DNA of 64,000 nucleotides from Palaemon carinicauda (Eukaryota > Arthropoda > Malacostraca > Decapoda > Palaemonidae), in NCBI RefSeq assembly GCF_036898095.1, contig NC_090746.1, positions 110,060,606-110,124,605 on the forward strand, in the 5' to 3' direction. Position numbers and translations under genes: made by a program. Below the pieces are notes generated by a model, which saw nothing but the letters and a program-made list of their open reading frames with translations, had not been told where the DNA came from and did not search any database. This document shows positions 13,868 to 26,800 of the stretch, piece after piece. Numbering within the stretch: position 1 is the first letter of the stretch; every line of letters begins with the position of its first letter.

Positions 13868-14349
13868 GTATGTATTCTCTTTTCCTTGTAAAGATCAGAT
13901 CTGAAAAACAGAATTGTTTTGTTACTGTTAAAATTACCATAATTTTTTTTGTGTTCCGACACTGAATACCAACCCTTTTGCTATTTATAGGGATTATACG
14001 TTCGGCGTAGCTTGAAGACTAGCCATAAGACTTTTAGCGAGGTGTAACTCTCCTACTGGTAGTTAGCGGGGGGTAGGAGTGGTGGATGGCTACTCTGCTC
14101 ATACACACACCTGTGTTGTTACGTCACTTTTTACTTTTGGCTCGGTGAGAATAGACGTTCGTCTCTTTCTCTGCCCAACTTGTTTTTACTGGCCTTTGAC
14201 TTTTCTCAAGGTTTTATTACTTACCTATGTTTTTTATATATATTTAAACATTCATGTACTGTTTTTATATATAGTGTATATAAACGTTCTTTTATTACTG
14301 TATTACAGTGTGAGTGTTGCTGTTTGCGTGTCAGTGTAGTGTGGCGTTT

Positions 14350-17300
14350 TTCAAGAGCGGAGAAACTTTTTCTTACAGTCTCTTCCTCTTTGACGCCAGG
14401 CAACCCATAGGCTGGTGGCCTTCCGCACTTCTCTGAGTGCAGTGACCCGGCCTCTGCTGTAGGGAAGTTGTCCTCGTGTGAATACTCTTCTGTTTGGATG
14501 TTGATGTCGCTTGCTCCCTGCGAGTTCTTGAAGGGAACGCCGCTTGTGGCCAACCCATAGCTTGACTTCGGTCTTCCTCCTCTTTGCTGATGCCACTGCT
14601 TTACCTCGTTCTTCATTGGCAGCCTATACGCCGCCTCTAGGCAGTTAGAACTTGGCTCTACACAATGGTTTCCGTAACAGAAGTCTTCTGAATTCTCGCT
14701 TCGGTCGTCTTTCTCTTGTGATTCTGAATGAATCTTGCAAACATAATCCTTTGGAGTTACTGTATTTGCTTCTCTTCTCTCCACAAGTTTGAGAACTTGT
14801 TGAATACCTGCCTCGGGAGATATAATCCTGTGGGGTTATTCCCCACTTTTTCATTCCCTCTGTTCTAGGGGGATTGAATTCAGCTCTTGCTTACGCTACG
14901 ACTATAGCAACTTAGATGCAATGATCCCTCTCCTCTTGCTCTCTGTTTCCATCGGCCTACCCTCCTTTGGAACTTGTTAAAGGGACTTAGCCCTCCATCC
15001 ACGGGATCTTCCTCCTGAGAGGCCTATACGACCAACCCTGAGCTTGACCTCTTTCTTGTTTGTCAACCCTCTGACAATGACACTCTCCTGCACCCTGAGT
15101 TCGCCCATCGGCCAATGTTCTTCTCTATAGGTAACTGCTTTTCTTGTCCACGAGTTAGATTTGCCCCGTAGTAGGTAAACTCCTCCTACGAGTTCGGAGT
15201 ACTCATCTCTTTTCGACCAAGAGAAAATCCGCTGCTTAGCTACATGAGCTTGCACATCTTCTCTTCCATTCACCTGTTGAGGTGTGAAGGCGTGATCCAA
15301 ACATCCGGTTGGACTCCCGGACTCTGCGTTACGTCTTTTTTGCAGAACAATGTATTTCATCAAGGTATCTCCGAGCTTCTACAGTTAGTTCTTTCCTATA
15401 GAAGTGTCCAGTTTTTTCCCCTCTTCCTGGAACAAGTTAGTTTATCAAACTCTGTTCAGTTAGGAGGCACACAGTCGAACTAGTAGTTAGTCCACAGGAC
15501 TCCCTGTGCACGTTCTACCACTAGTACTTATTCTCCTGGTTTCCAGGACATCCGTCATCAAGGAAGTATCTAGTCCATACAGGCATACCACTTCAAGGTG
15601 CGGTGCTTCGCTTTCAACAGCACCTCAGGTTTTCACTCTAGTGGTTCAACCTGGGCCTACAGGATCGGCTTCGTTCTCTGAAGACTTTGAGACAACTGGC
15701 TGATCCCAACAGACTCGGTGGCTTACCTTCCTCAAGTTTACCGGGGTCTGAGGATTGAAGTATATCTTGAGAGATATCCCTTCATCCTTATCAGAGACGA
15801 ATTTTCTTAGACTTCGTTCATCGTCATCAGCCTGCAGAAGTTTTCCTCAAAACGACAGGGTCCAATGCGGAAGATGGCGGTAGTCTCTTCCGTCTACGAG
15901 TCGCACTTTCAGCCAGCAGTGGTTATGTCTCGTTGGTCACCGTTTCACTTTGGTTCGTCAAGCCCGCATTGGACTCCTTCAAATTCATCTCTTCAGTAGC
16001 ACTCAGCTGCTTCAAAGAAAAGGGGGGGACCTCTTGCTGTACCACACAGCCTCCGGGCTCTGGTCAGTGTCCGAATGGTACCATCATAGAGATGAGGGCA
16101 GCCTTCCTAACGGACAATAGGTAACCCCTTCAAGGGGAACCCAGAAACAAGTCTCAGCTACATTTCTCTGGCAACACTCGACCTTCAACTTGCACTAGAG
16201 CTTGTTGATGGGAAACAGTGTGTGCTGCCAGGAGTTTCACCTCCAGGTGTTGGAACTTTCCCTTCCGAGGTGAGTCCTTCCACTAGCCGCTGTTCAGCAA
16301 CCTTCCTGCATGCGGGGAGAATCGCTGACTGCGGCCGCTGATGTTGGTCGCCTTTTCCCGTCCACGGGAAAGACTTCCTTCACCTGTTTTGTCTCTCCTT
16401 TGGGTGATTCCTCTGGCGGGAATTGGATTCGTCCATTCCCCGCCCTTGCTCTTTAGAGCAGGCCTCATCGTCGGGAGTCTCATCTTACTAGAAGACTCGT
16501 CTCCCCCATCAGCCTTGTCTTGCCCAGCAGAAACGTCACGTCCAGCTGTCCCATCTGCAACTCCAGACGGATATCCCAAGAGAACTCCCTTCATGATATG
16601 ATCTAAAGTACTCTAACAGCCACATGTGAACATCTTTCACATGTGGAGACTATCCAGCACCTCCTCTCTCAGAGAGTCCTTTCCGTAACATGTTGCGAAG
16701 AGGATGTCCGGATAGATCTTCGGCTTCGGTCTACTAGGCAAGTGGACTGTCTTCTGTAGTAGGCATCGTGGAAGGGGTATCTCTCCCCTTGATGCCACTA
16801 TTCCAGCAATAGCGGAGTTCCTCGTTTACCTTTGGGAGGAAAAGCTTCTCTTGATCTTGGTGATGAAAGTCCATCACTCGTCCTTGAGCCTCACCTTCAG
16901 ACCGAAAAGAAGTAACCTTTCCTCTGTGTCGGCATCATCTCTACATACAAAGTTTCGAACCTACCTGCCCTAAGTTGGAGGGGAGACCACCTCCATGGAG
17001 CATGATGGGCGTCCTTCGGTCCCCGAAAGATGCCTCCCTACGACCCAGGATGCCAAGGAGCTAATCTTCACCTGACCTTGATGTCGGGTCTCCGGCTCAT
17101 GTTGACTTCAGCCAAGAGAGTCGGCAAACCCCATAGAGCACCTTCAACATCCCTCATTCACGGTGGTGAGCTAGGTAATACTTAATTTAGTTCATGGCAG
17201 CTCAGATCCCAGGTTCAAGCCCTTCGGATTTGGAGTCCTCTGTAGCGCGACCAACGATCCAGATCAACGGCTACTATGCCAGGGAGGAACTTGAGGTGCT

Positions 17301-17650
17301 ACGTCAAGAAAACTACAGGAGCTAACCTCTGAGTGTCAGCACTCTTCATGAGCTCAGGAAGGTGAAGAGAACGATCACTCAGAAAATGTTCTTGGCTTGG
17401 ATTTACAAGGTCATGGAATCAAAATCCTTTTTATCATAGAGGAGACCTAGAGCTCATAACGTTAGCGGCAGAGTACGTCCCCAGCGTTTATGAAAACTAC
17501 TCTTATGCTGCAGGCCTCGTCACCAGGCTTGTGGAAGCGTCAAATTATCTTCACCGCCCATTTCCTGCAAGGTGTGACCCACAGGTACCTGGAGACGTTC
17601 TTCATTGATCCTGTCGTGGCTACACAATAAATATGTTAAACACTTCAGTC
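14350..17650 (+). pseudogene. E-B coding remnant (gag/pol/recombinase)
   Basis: No frame stays open for more than about 100 codons on the sense strand. Recognisable pieces are the recombinase N-terminal stretch around 16740-16930 (IVEGVSLPLDATIPAIAEFL followed by YLWEEKLLL, parallel to the E-A segment near 13290) and a recombinase C-terminal stretch around 17280-17620, where the TAHFLQGVTHRYLETF-type tail lies in shifted frames. The region 14350-16000 probably derives from gag and RT, but no motif is clear enough to claim. Antisense ORFs such as 14221-14784 have no family signature. Confidence 0.5.
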
Positions 17651-18099
17651 TCCTTGATGGACAAGTAGCAGATAGTGGAGGGCAGAGTTTAACTATGATT
17701 AAGTCTGGGATGAGTGACTGGCTCTTTCTTTCTTTCATCTCCTCCCCGTGAGAGAACAGCACCTACGTTACTCTGCAAAGCTGGCCCCCACTATCTGCAG
17801 GTGAAACTATTTCTTTTGTGTAACCTGGTACAGTGAGCCCTCGCTACTTCGTGGTTCGACCATCGCGAATTCACCACTTTGCAGATTTTTTTCATAACCC
17901 ATGTATATACATATATCACGGATTTTCCGGATATTTCGAAAATACCGCGATGTGACCGATGGTGCGAGATTGTAGATAGTAAGGAAAATTGAATCATGAT
18001 TGATTTACAATATAAATGAAACTTTGAGGAGCAACAAAGATAACATTTGTTAGAGAGATAGAGAGAGGTAAGGAATGGAAGGTAGTGAAAAGTAGCCCA

Positions 18100-18454
<355 letters not shown>

Positions 18455-19145
18455 TTTAAATGTAATAAACAAAAAAATTTGATAGGTTATAACACATTGG
18501 TGCTTTTGTAATATCAACTGTATACTGTAGACGGTTTGAATAAGTTAAGAAATTGTATAAACGATACTTTGTTAGTGTATTCGTACACTCTCCAGCGGCA
18601 GCTAGATGTCAGCTGATCTAATCACAGCCAAAAGTAAAACAAAAAGAAGTCAACAATACTCGATTTTTAAAACACACCCGAAATTTAAAAACAAAAGTAC
18701 ACACTTTCTTAATGTGCAATTAACTATTTAAAGAGTAGCAATTTTCTAGAATAAGATGATGTTTCCCAAAAAATAGTGGTTTGCTGATGAAATCGGATGC
18801 CGTATTTTTAGCTATGATTGAAATGGATGTAGACTCGGCATAATTTTTTCGTTTCGTATTTAATTGACACTAAGAAAACTAATTTTAGTTTCTTCATCTA
18901 AATGTAAGTATTGTATAACACGACGAGAGAGAGAGAGAGAGAGAATGAATCAGCTGTTGTAATCAAATGGCGTGTTTTTGTTTCGTGAGAATTTCATCGC
19001 CACGACTATAATAACAACATACTGTACTGAACTTTACAGTATTATACAGACTACTCTAATATGCTTAAGTAAAATATTTGTAATCTATTTTATATGAAAT
19101 GGGGCTTTTTTTTTTGTTTAAAATTTACATTTATGTATGTAAAAC

Positions 19146-19146
<1 letters not shown>

Positions 19147-19202
<56 letters not shown>
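19147..19202. repeat. (CT)n microsatellite
   Basis: About 28 CT units inside the Tigger-like element. A shorter GA run is at 18926-18943. Confidence 0.95.
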
Positions 19203-19207
<5 letters not shown>

Positions 19208-20150
19208 TTGTTTCCTGCTTTGCTACGTATGTATGATTTTATATAGATACGGTAAATGATATTTGTAATAACATTTTATAAAAGCTTTTACTGTAATATC
19301 ATTATTTATCACTTTCATCATGCGCGTTAAATGCCTTCGTTTGTTTACTGAGCGTACTCTATGAAGCCGTCGTTTCAGGCGGCGTCATAAATAAAAACAT
19401 TTCATTTGGAAGTCCTAAGAAAAATTAAGTAAAACATTGGTAATAACAAAATCAACATACTGTACTGAATAATCAATATAATCGATGCAAAAACTAACCT
19501 ATACACAGATGTGTAAATGCGTTTGTTTCTTCATTATGATCAGAGATAAACGTAAACAAAACATTGGTTGCCATTTTTTATCGTGCTTTTTGGCGTGCTT
19601 AGGAAACGCATGATATAAAGTCGCCTTTAATATTTGTGCCTGTTTTAGTTTAGGGTACTGTAGTACATGCATTAAGTGTTCTGTACATTAAAGGGTAGTT
19701 TGTTAACAGTACTACGTACAAGGGAAGGTTTTAAAAGTCTGAATATACATGTTAAATAAATAGGTAAATATGGTGTCACTACTTCGCGGATTTTCACCTA
19801 TCGCGGTTGGGTCTGGAACCTATCTACCGCGATAAACGAGGGTTCACTGTATAGAGATATACAGTACAGTACGTGTTACATCCCCATACCCCCTTGGGGA
19901 GGTTGGATTGGGTAATGTCTAGTGTTGATTCAAAGATTCCTATGTTTTTGAGAATTATACGTAGACTAGTCACACTGCTAGTATCACACAATCACACATA
20001 TTGCTCAGGCCGCTAACCGTGCTTTGCATAGATTTTTAGCTAGGTGTCAGGATTTCTCCCTGTTACGTGTGAAGCACGTACCGGAAAACCCCTGGTCAAA
20101 TACCAGCCAGTTGGTTTGGACTTCCACCCTACTACAAGGTGAGTTAATCC

Positions 20151-20250
20151 CTATAGATAGGGAAAGGGTTTGTATTTAGTGTCAAGACAAATGACAAATT
20201 TTAAAGTAATTTGTATTTTTCTTAATGATACAAACTTGTAGCTATTTATT
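20151..20250. repeat. E-B internal complementary region
   Basis: Contains the complement of the left outer end (GGGTTTGTATTTAGTGTCAA against left TGACACTGAATACCAACCC-type sequence at 13950) followed by the complement of the right outer end (ATTTGTATTTTTCTTAATGA against right GTTAGGAAAAATCCAAAT at 20470). In the DIRS model it represents the junction of the two ends and is used to complete a circular cDNA. Confidence 0.7.
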
Positions 20251-20787
20251 CAAATTGGCTCACCAACACCTGTCCCCCAATAAGTTCTGCATGCAATAAA
20301 AAGTGAGGTGACAACACAGGTGTGTGTGTGAGCAGGGTAGCTTGCTATCCCTCCTACCCCCTTCCAACTAACTATCGGTAGGGTAGTTACACTTCGCTTG
20401 AAGTCTTATGACTAGTCGTCCAGCTTCACTGAAAGTATAATCCCTTTAAACAGCTACAGGTTTGTATCGTTAGGAAAAATCCAAATGATTTCATTTTAGA
20501 CTTTAGGAACCTACAGTATTTAGGAGAATAGTGTCAACTAGGTGTACTGTTTTATATCCCTTATTTTTGTATGGTCTTTGCATTTAGGATAAACAATGAG
20601 AGATAAAAGTTTTATAACCATTCTTTCTAAGCTTTCCTTATGTAAAGCATTTATATCCATATTTTTATTAAATCTTACAAGGATTTAGTCAACATATACA
20701 ACCCATTTATGTTCTTATTTCCCCATGGTACATTTGAATTGATAACTAATGCCCCCCTACTTATACTAAGGTAATGATTCTTTGCAG

Positions 20788-21046
20788 CAAATCAAACCTG
20801 CAAAGTTCCTCTAGCGTGCCAAGTAATTTAAGTACCTACGGTCTCGGTGGTTCTCCAGCTCAACCCTCTTCAGGTTACTATACAGGGCAAGGGACTTCTT
20901 TATCTTCGTCCCCTAAAGCAACAGGGAAGAAAGGCCTTCCTAAGAAAAAAAGCAAGAAAGAGGAAAGCTTGATAGACTTCCTTAACAGTCCTGTTGATCA
21001 AGAAATCCAGGGTCCACCACCAGCAAGTACTCCTCAGCCAGAGTTT
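20788..21046 (+). CDS. GOLGA5: Golgin-84, coding exon 2
   Basis: The acceptor is TTTGCAG at 20781-20787 and the donor GTAAGT at 21047. The first base completes a Ser codon begun in exon 1, and the exon ends in phase 0. It encodes a Ser/Pro/Gly-rich low-complexity stretch, then a basic cluster (KKGLPKKKSKKEE) followed by LIDFLNSP. The DFLNS motif after a charged cluster is a recognisable golgin-84 feature in the cytosolic region before the coiled coil. The exon lies between E-B and E-C and shows no disruption. Confidence 0.92.
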
Positions 21047-21400
21047 GTAAGTATCTTTATAAATTATTGATTTTTTTTGGACAGGTAGATCTTATTTCTT
21101 ATACTTACAATTATGGGTGCATACTTTATGTATGTTTATGCAAGATATTTTATTTTTCATACGAACCATAAAGTGTTTATACAGTACAAGATATTTTATT
21201 TTTCATGAGAACCTTAAAACTATAAAATAGAACCTTGTGTAAAATTGTTTGTGTTCCTTATGTGCAGTTCCTAGAAACAATGGTTATCATCACTTATATC
21301 CTATAGGTGCTATGAAAAAATTAGTTTGTATTTTAAGTAAAGTAGCCTATGTCACTGTAATCCAAATTATTGTGCTGTAAGTAATAGGATATTGTTACAG

Positions 21401-21530
21401 ATGGTATCTTCAATGACCACCTCCAGTATTAGCAGCTTGGGACATTCACGTCAGTCGTCAGTGTCTTCCGTCTCGTCGTTTATGGGTTTGAGTGGGCGAG
21501 AAACACCAGGATCAGCAACTGTTGACATTG
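21401..21530 (+). CDS. GOLGA5: Golgin-84, coding exon 3
   Basis: The acceptor is ATTGTTACAG ending at 21400 and the donor GTAATT at 21531. It enters in phase 0, leaves in phase 1, and is 130 bp long. It encodes MVSSMTTSSISSLGHSRQSS and then SSFMGLSGRETPGSATVDIG-type sequence, a Ser/Thr-rich disordered linker typical of the N-terminal third of golgin-84. It has many possible phosphorylation sites, although the sites themselves are not evident from sequence. Intron 2 (21047-21400) holds nothing recognisable. Confidence 0.88.
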
Positions 21531-21697
21531 GTAATTTTTCTGTTTCTCATTATAGTTAGTGGAAAATTTGAATATCATTGCACATTGTAATATAGTTTTC
21601 TCTTTCAAGCATTTGCAAGTTAATTATTTTATTCTAAAATGATTATGTCCTGAATTTTAGTTGAATTCAAGCTTATATGTTCATTATTGTTCCGCAG

Positions 21698-21815
21698 AGA
21701 GTGGAGGCTCTGATTCTGGAAGCGGAGCATCAGCAAACACGGATGCATATGTAACAGTGGATACCCCAACCGATGTTAACATATCTGCTCCACCAAGTAC
21801 TGATGGAAGTACCAG
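21698..21815 (+). CDS. GOLGA5: Golgin-84, coding exon 4
   Basis: The acceptor is TTCCGCAG ending at 21697 and the donor GTGATT at 21816. It enters in phase 1 and leaves in phase 2, in agreement with its neighbours. It encodes ESGGSDSGSGASANTDAYVT and a following Thr/Pro-rich segment, still in the disordered N-terminal region. The donor GTGATT is weaker than those of the other exons. The next intron is 13.7 kb and contains E-C with the nested E-D, plus the LINE. Confidence 0.86.
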
Positions 21816-22233
21816 GTGATTATCACAAAAAAATTATTGCATTGTGGTTTGTATGTGAGAATTGCTTTATCACATGTATTAGGTATAATACTGTGTAGTA
21901 CAGACTGAGTTTAGAAACAATAGTGAGTCCCATTTCTAGACTATCGTAGAGCTGGTTTTAAGGATTTGTTTTTCAATGAGTGGTAAAAGTCAAAGTGAGG
22001 TAAAGTTAAGGAATCAAATAGAATAGATGTAATTTAAAGGTATAAAGCAATGCAACTAAGGCCAGAGAGAAAGAATTTTTAAGCTGAGAGACGGCAAAGA
22101 ATTTTTAAGCTGTGTGTTGCGAGCAAATGATCTGACTTAAGCTTTGCTATACTGGGTTTTTATCACGTAGAATACAAGAAGTTACAGTAATCGTTTGATC
22201 TTAGTATTTACCATTTTCTATGAAAAAAAAAAG
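21816..22233. other. Golgin-84 intron sequence before E-C
   Basis: AT-rich intron sequence with a small local near-repeat (GGCAAAGAATTTTTAAGCTG and a nearby AAAGAATTTTTAAGCTGAGA). No element is recognised. Confidence 0.5.
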
Positions 22234-22865
22234 TTTTGTTCCGTAACCGAAATACAAACCACGCTATTTACATTGGGTTTACCTTTTAGCGTAGCTGAAA
22301 TGGCAAGCCATTAGAATTTTAACGAGGGTGTATTACCCCCGCGCTAGTTAGCAGGGGGGTAGGGGAGTGGTAGCTAGCTACCCCTCCCCCCCTCACACAC
22401 CGGTGAATTGCTTCACTTTCACTTTTGGCTCGGACATGGACAGACGTCTCTGTCTTTGTCCTCGCTTGGCAGCCGTTGTTTGTTTTGTCTTTACTTAATC
22501 ACTTACTTTTCTTTTACTCAATATATATGTACAGTAAACATTTTCTCATGTTTATGTATATATTTGAGTATAGAAATCAGTAAGTTTCCTTTTCAGAGTT
22601 TGTGCTTGTGTGTGTAGTGTACGATATCTCCGTGGAGCCCTCGGCAGTTAGGCCACCATGGTGTAATTTCATGGGTCGCGATCGAGTTTGACTTCGGTCT
22701 TTCTCTCTCTCTCTCTTGAGGTCGTTCACCCTTTTACTACGTTACTTTACTACGCCTTGTAGCTTCCTTCCCGTGAGGGGGGGGGGGGGTTGCTACGCCG
22801 TACGTTTTGTCTCAATTAGTTTATGAATCTAATTGTATTTGTTGATTTTTAAATATTAAACTTAG

Positions 22866-23013
22866 CCGGTGAATATATAATAGCTGACGTCTCCGACGGC
22901 TCGACAGATTCCAAAAACTCGCGAGCGATCGCCGTGAAGGTTGCGGGTGTGCCCACCAGCGCCGACTATCGGCCAGATACCGCATATACTTGTAAACATC
23001 TCCAGTTCTTCTC
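22866..23013. repeat. E-D left inverted terminal repeat
   Basis: Starts CCGGTGAATATATAATAGCT and ends CATCTCCAGTTCTTCTC. It is the reverse complement of 29154-29300 apart from one mismatch near 22899 and the terminal CCGG/CGGG difference. Confidence 0.93.
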
Positions 23014-24390
23014 TGTCGGTTTCATCGACAAGTTGATTCCACTCGCTTTATGACCTCGAGTTTTCTACTGAATTGGTGAAGTACTTGGTTTTGGTTTTAT
23101 TGCTTTCGCCGTGTTGGATTATTCAATACTATCTTCAAAAGAAATGCTTTTGAAAGGAGAGGAAAAGTGTTTTGCCCTTGCTTTTTTATCTCTGGTTTTT
23201 CCATAGAGTAAAGATGGCCGACCCTTCCCTCAGTGTACGGAAGTGTGTTTAAGGCTTTTAGTAATTATTTTATCACGTTATAAATTATTGTTGATAATTA
23301 TAGATTTTCCTCTATATATTTTATATCTCACCCGCCTTTATTAGGCCTCTTCGATTAGCTTTCCATTTATACTAAACATCAAGATAAATTTTATGTTTTG
23401 TTTATATGCGGCCTTTACCTATTCCTCCCCTAGTCCGAGATGTAGGCGGTCCTAACTTGGAAACCGAAGTTAAACAACGTTGAGCCCATTCAACTTTTAT
23501 TTTCGTTAAGTTTAAATCATTTGCTCTGTAAGAGTTATGAAATGAATATTTTTTAGAAAATATTTTAAGAAATATATTCTTTGAATAGTCTTCGTGCTGT
23601 TTTTTCAAAGATGAACTAACGTTTGGTTTATTTATGCTACGCAGTTTGCGCTCTATCGTTACGATAGAGAAAGAGAGAATCACGGTTTCACTTTGCAGAA
23701 AGAGTAAATCGATTTTGACGTTTTGTTCATTCTTCTTTCAAACTGAAGTGTTTTAAATACTAATTTAAAGGAACTTGTTAATTTTCAATTTCTTAGTCCT
23801 TTCAGTTTTTTCCTTTGGTCAAATAACCTGTTTATTGACGAAGGGTGAGTGGGCAATTCTCTTGTGTGTGACAAAAGAGAGAGAGAGAGAGACGGAGAGA
23901 GAGAGAGAAAGAGAGAACGATCCGATCTTTATTCTCGTCCCAAGTAAGGAGTTTGGGAGCGAGTAACGTTGTTCTCGATTCAGGTTTTTACTCTCGTCCC
24001 AAGTCTCTGTACGGGGAGAAAGGATAAAACTTTTTTAGTTTTTATTCTCGTCCCAAGGCACTGTACGGTGAGAGATTGAAAACGTAGTCTTTAGTGAACT
24101 AGTGTTTAGTCTCCTCCCCAGTCACTGATCCTTTTTAACTTTATATATTTCCGTTTTATTCGATATATATGTATATGTTTTTTGATTTTTGCATGTGTGT
24201 TTCATTTTGTACTTATGTGCTTACATTATACGACTCATTTCGCAATTATAACCTTTTGATGTAAGGGAGAATTGCGTGCTTCAGGTAGATATCAGTTTTA
24301 TTCATGCCTAATGTGAAATTATTGAAAAATACGATATCAGTGAAGTGAGTGCTAAGAAACATGCTGTGTTGCGGAGGGTTCGTTTGTTCG
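23014..24390 (+). other. E-D leader without ORF
   Basis: A long non-coding leader shared with E-E (42183-43450) and E-F (51321-52270). Conserved marks are a segment resembling 5S rRNA at 23463-23486, a perfect hairpin CTCTATCGTTACGATAGAG at 23651-23669, a GA-rich tract (about 23876-23918), and repeated TCTCGTCCCAAG words (23934-24060). Its function is unknown; it may hold promoter or packaging signals. Confidence 0.6.
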
Positions 24391-24399
24391 TGCTTGTCA

Positions 24400-26113
24400 C
24401 TTGCCTAGTCCGAGACCTCTTTCAGGCTCCCATGCACCAGGGAGAAGGAATGTCGTAGGACCTAAGGGAGTGAGGAGTGTAAACCAACGAACAGACGTTC
24501 CCTCAAAGGTATCAGACGTTGCTCGGCAAGCACGTCCTTGCCATAAGACAGGAGAGACGAAGTTTCTCCTCGTCATCCGAAGACTTTTCGCAAAAAAAAC
24601 CTTGGCGCAAGGTTTCTAGACCCTTTAAGCGAAAGTCAGTCCCTTCAGGACAGGTCCAGCGTCCTGGCTGTAGCCATGGGGACAGCTCTGACCCTTTGCA
24701 GTCGTCGGAAGACTGTTCGCCTATTAAACGCAAGCGTAACACGGGGTCCGAGGGTCGCGGTAAAGGCAATATTTTTTCCAACACAGACGTTACCGTCGTC
24801 TCGGCCCGTTCCGACTCCCGTTGATCCTAAATGGGTTGTCCTGCAGGACATGCAGACTAAGCTTGCCTCCCTTATGGAGAAGTATGACGTTGAGCAGGTT
24901 CACGATGAACCTTCGCTTTCGAGTCGCCGTTACGCTAAACGAGACTGGCCGTCAGCCGCCCAAACGAGCATTTACTCGTCCGTTTGACGTTAGTGCTGAC
25001 GTTTCTTGTACTTTGAAACGTGATGTCAGGAGTTTTTCACGTCAGTCACGTGACATGGATCCTCCCTCGCTGCAGTCTCGTGTTGACTTTCAGCCGCTGC
25101 CGCAGTCTCGTGTTGACGTTCAGCCGCTGCCGCAGTCTCGTGTTGACGTTCAGGACGTTTGCCAACCAGCTCAGTTGCCTCGACTTGACGTTGAGCGTCA
25201 ATCACTGCAGTCGAAGGTTGTTTTGACTGCTCAGTCTAGGCAGTCAATGCAGTTCCGACGTGACGTCGAGCGTCCATCAACTCCTGTTGTTGTTGTTGGA
25301 CAGTCACAAGGTTTTCAGTCCTTTCAGCAGCGACCTGACGTCGCTTCCTCTACTGATACTGCTGCTCCTTTGCTTGTTGACATTGCCTGTCAAGCATTGC
25401 CGCCGCGGCAGGTCTCTCCTTTTCATGAGACTAGACAATTGTCGGACGAGGTTCCTTCAGATGAGGAAGTTGCTGATCCTCCTCCTACTGATATTCCTTT
25501 GGGGACTTTGTCAGACGGAGAGGAGCCTAAAGCTGCTCAGACCTCTATGGACTTTAAAAAAATCATGCTGATTTTTAAGGAGCTTTTTCCGGTCCATTTT
25601 GTAACTGCTGCTCCTCGTTCGCCTTCGTCAGAGTTTACGCTAGACCTAGCTACTTCGAAGCCGTCGTTTTCTAAGCTAGTGCTCTCTCGCTCTTCTAAGA
25701 GAGCTTTACGTTTGCTAGGCGACTGGTTGATCACCAGGAGGAGTTTGGGGGAGACAGCCTTTGCTTTCCCTCCTTTTAAACTGGCTTCTAGAGCGAGCGT
25801 CTGGTATGACACGGGAGAAGTTCTCGGCTTGGGAGTTCCTGCCTCTGCCCAGGGAGACTTCTCAAGCCTCTGCCCAGGGAGACTTCTCAAGCCTCATAGA
25901 CTCTCCCCGTCGCCTGGCCATGAGACTCTCCAAGATTTTATGGTCGGCTTCAGAGCTAGACCATCTCCTGTTAGGAGTTTTTTCGAGCGTTTGAAGTTTT
26001 TATTTGTTGGTTGGTCCCTGGGAACCTTAAGTCAGAAGGTCTCTCCAGCTGTCAATGTTTTGCTGTACAATTATGTCATGTATGAACAGGGCTATCAGGG
26101 ATGGCTCCAATGA
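24400..26113 (+). pseudogene. E-D gag-like region, broken
   Basis: The longest frame (24821-26113, 430 codons) contains repeated QSRVDVQPLP units at about 25074-25160, encoded by a 33 bp tandem repeat, and a Gln/Arg/Asp/Val-rich stretch. Adjacent frames (24401-24824) hold the upstream part with PFKRKSVPSGQVQRPGCSH, also seen in E-E and E-F, so the original ORF is now split by frameshifts. A 25 bp tandem duplication (CTGCCCAGGGAGACTTCTCA) lies at 25840-25890. Position ahead of RT and low complexity suggest a gag-equivalent; no zinc knuckle is seen. Confidence 0.6.
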
Positions 26114-26119
26114 TCTGAC

Positions 26120-26743
26120 AGCCACGTTCACTGCAGGAACAAAGCTATCAGGGATGGCTCCAATGATCTGGCAGCCACGTTCACTGCAGGAGTACTCAAG
26201 ATGTAAGTGCGCTCAATGTGTTCATTGTCAAGACAAACTTCACGATGAAGACTACCAAATCTGTCTTGGCAGCAGTAAGGGAAGGCGACTGGATGGTCTC
26301 TCTCAACCTTCAGGATGCATACTTCCACATCCCGATTCATCCAAACTTTCAACAACATCTGAGGTTTGTGGACGGGAAAGTAATGTACCAATGTCGAGCA
26401 CTGTACTTCGGCCTCATTCCTGCTCCTCTTGTTTTTACAAGGCCCTTGCAAAATGTAGCAAGCTTTCTACATTTTTTGAGGATTCAGAGCCTCCCTTTTA
26501 TTTTGACGACTGGCTAATCAGGGCGTCGTCATTATATCACTGTCTGGAGAGCCTCTAATGGATATTAGACCTAACCAAGGAGCTAGGTCTCATAGTGAAC
26601 GTAGAGAAGTCGTAACTTACAGTACCCCCTCCCAGACTATTCTTTATTTGGGCCTTTTCGTCTCCCACAAGAATGGAACAAGCTCTGTTAAAAGTCCTTC
26701 ACTTGCAAGAGGAAAACAGTTGCTCTGTAAGAGTTTGAACTAG
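26120..26743 (+). pseudogene. E-D reverse transcriptase, frameshifted
   Basis: The frame starting at 26218 reads GDWMVSLNLQDAYFHIPIHP and then FGLIPAPLVFTR, the palm motifs of DIRS/gypsy-type reverse transcriptases. The catalytic motif appears in the neighbouring frame as FYFDDWLIRASS (about 26490-26525), so a frameshift separates palm blocks. A further fragment with LGLFVSHKNGT (26558-26743) is the thumb region. No functional enzyme can be made. Confidence 0.85.
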
Positions 26744-26800
26744 TCTCGTGGGAACTCTTTCATCGCTGGAGTAGTTTATCTCTCTGAGGAGACTCAACCT

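Noticed and set aside
14221..14784. 187-residue antisense ORF
   Set aside because: Lies within E-B opposite its coding direction, with no recognisable motif; probably a chance frame.
24512..24851. Antisense ORFs over the E-D gag region
   Set aside because: Shadows of the sense-strand gag-like frames; no family signature.
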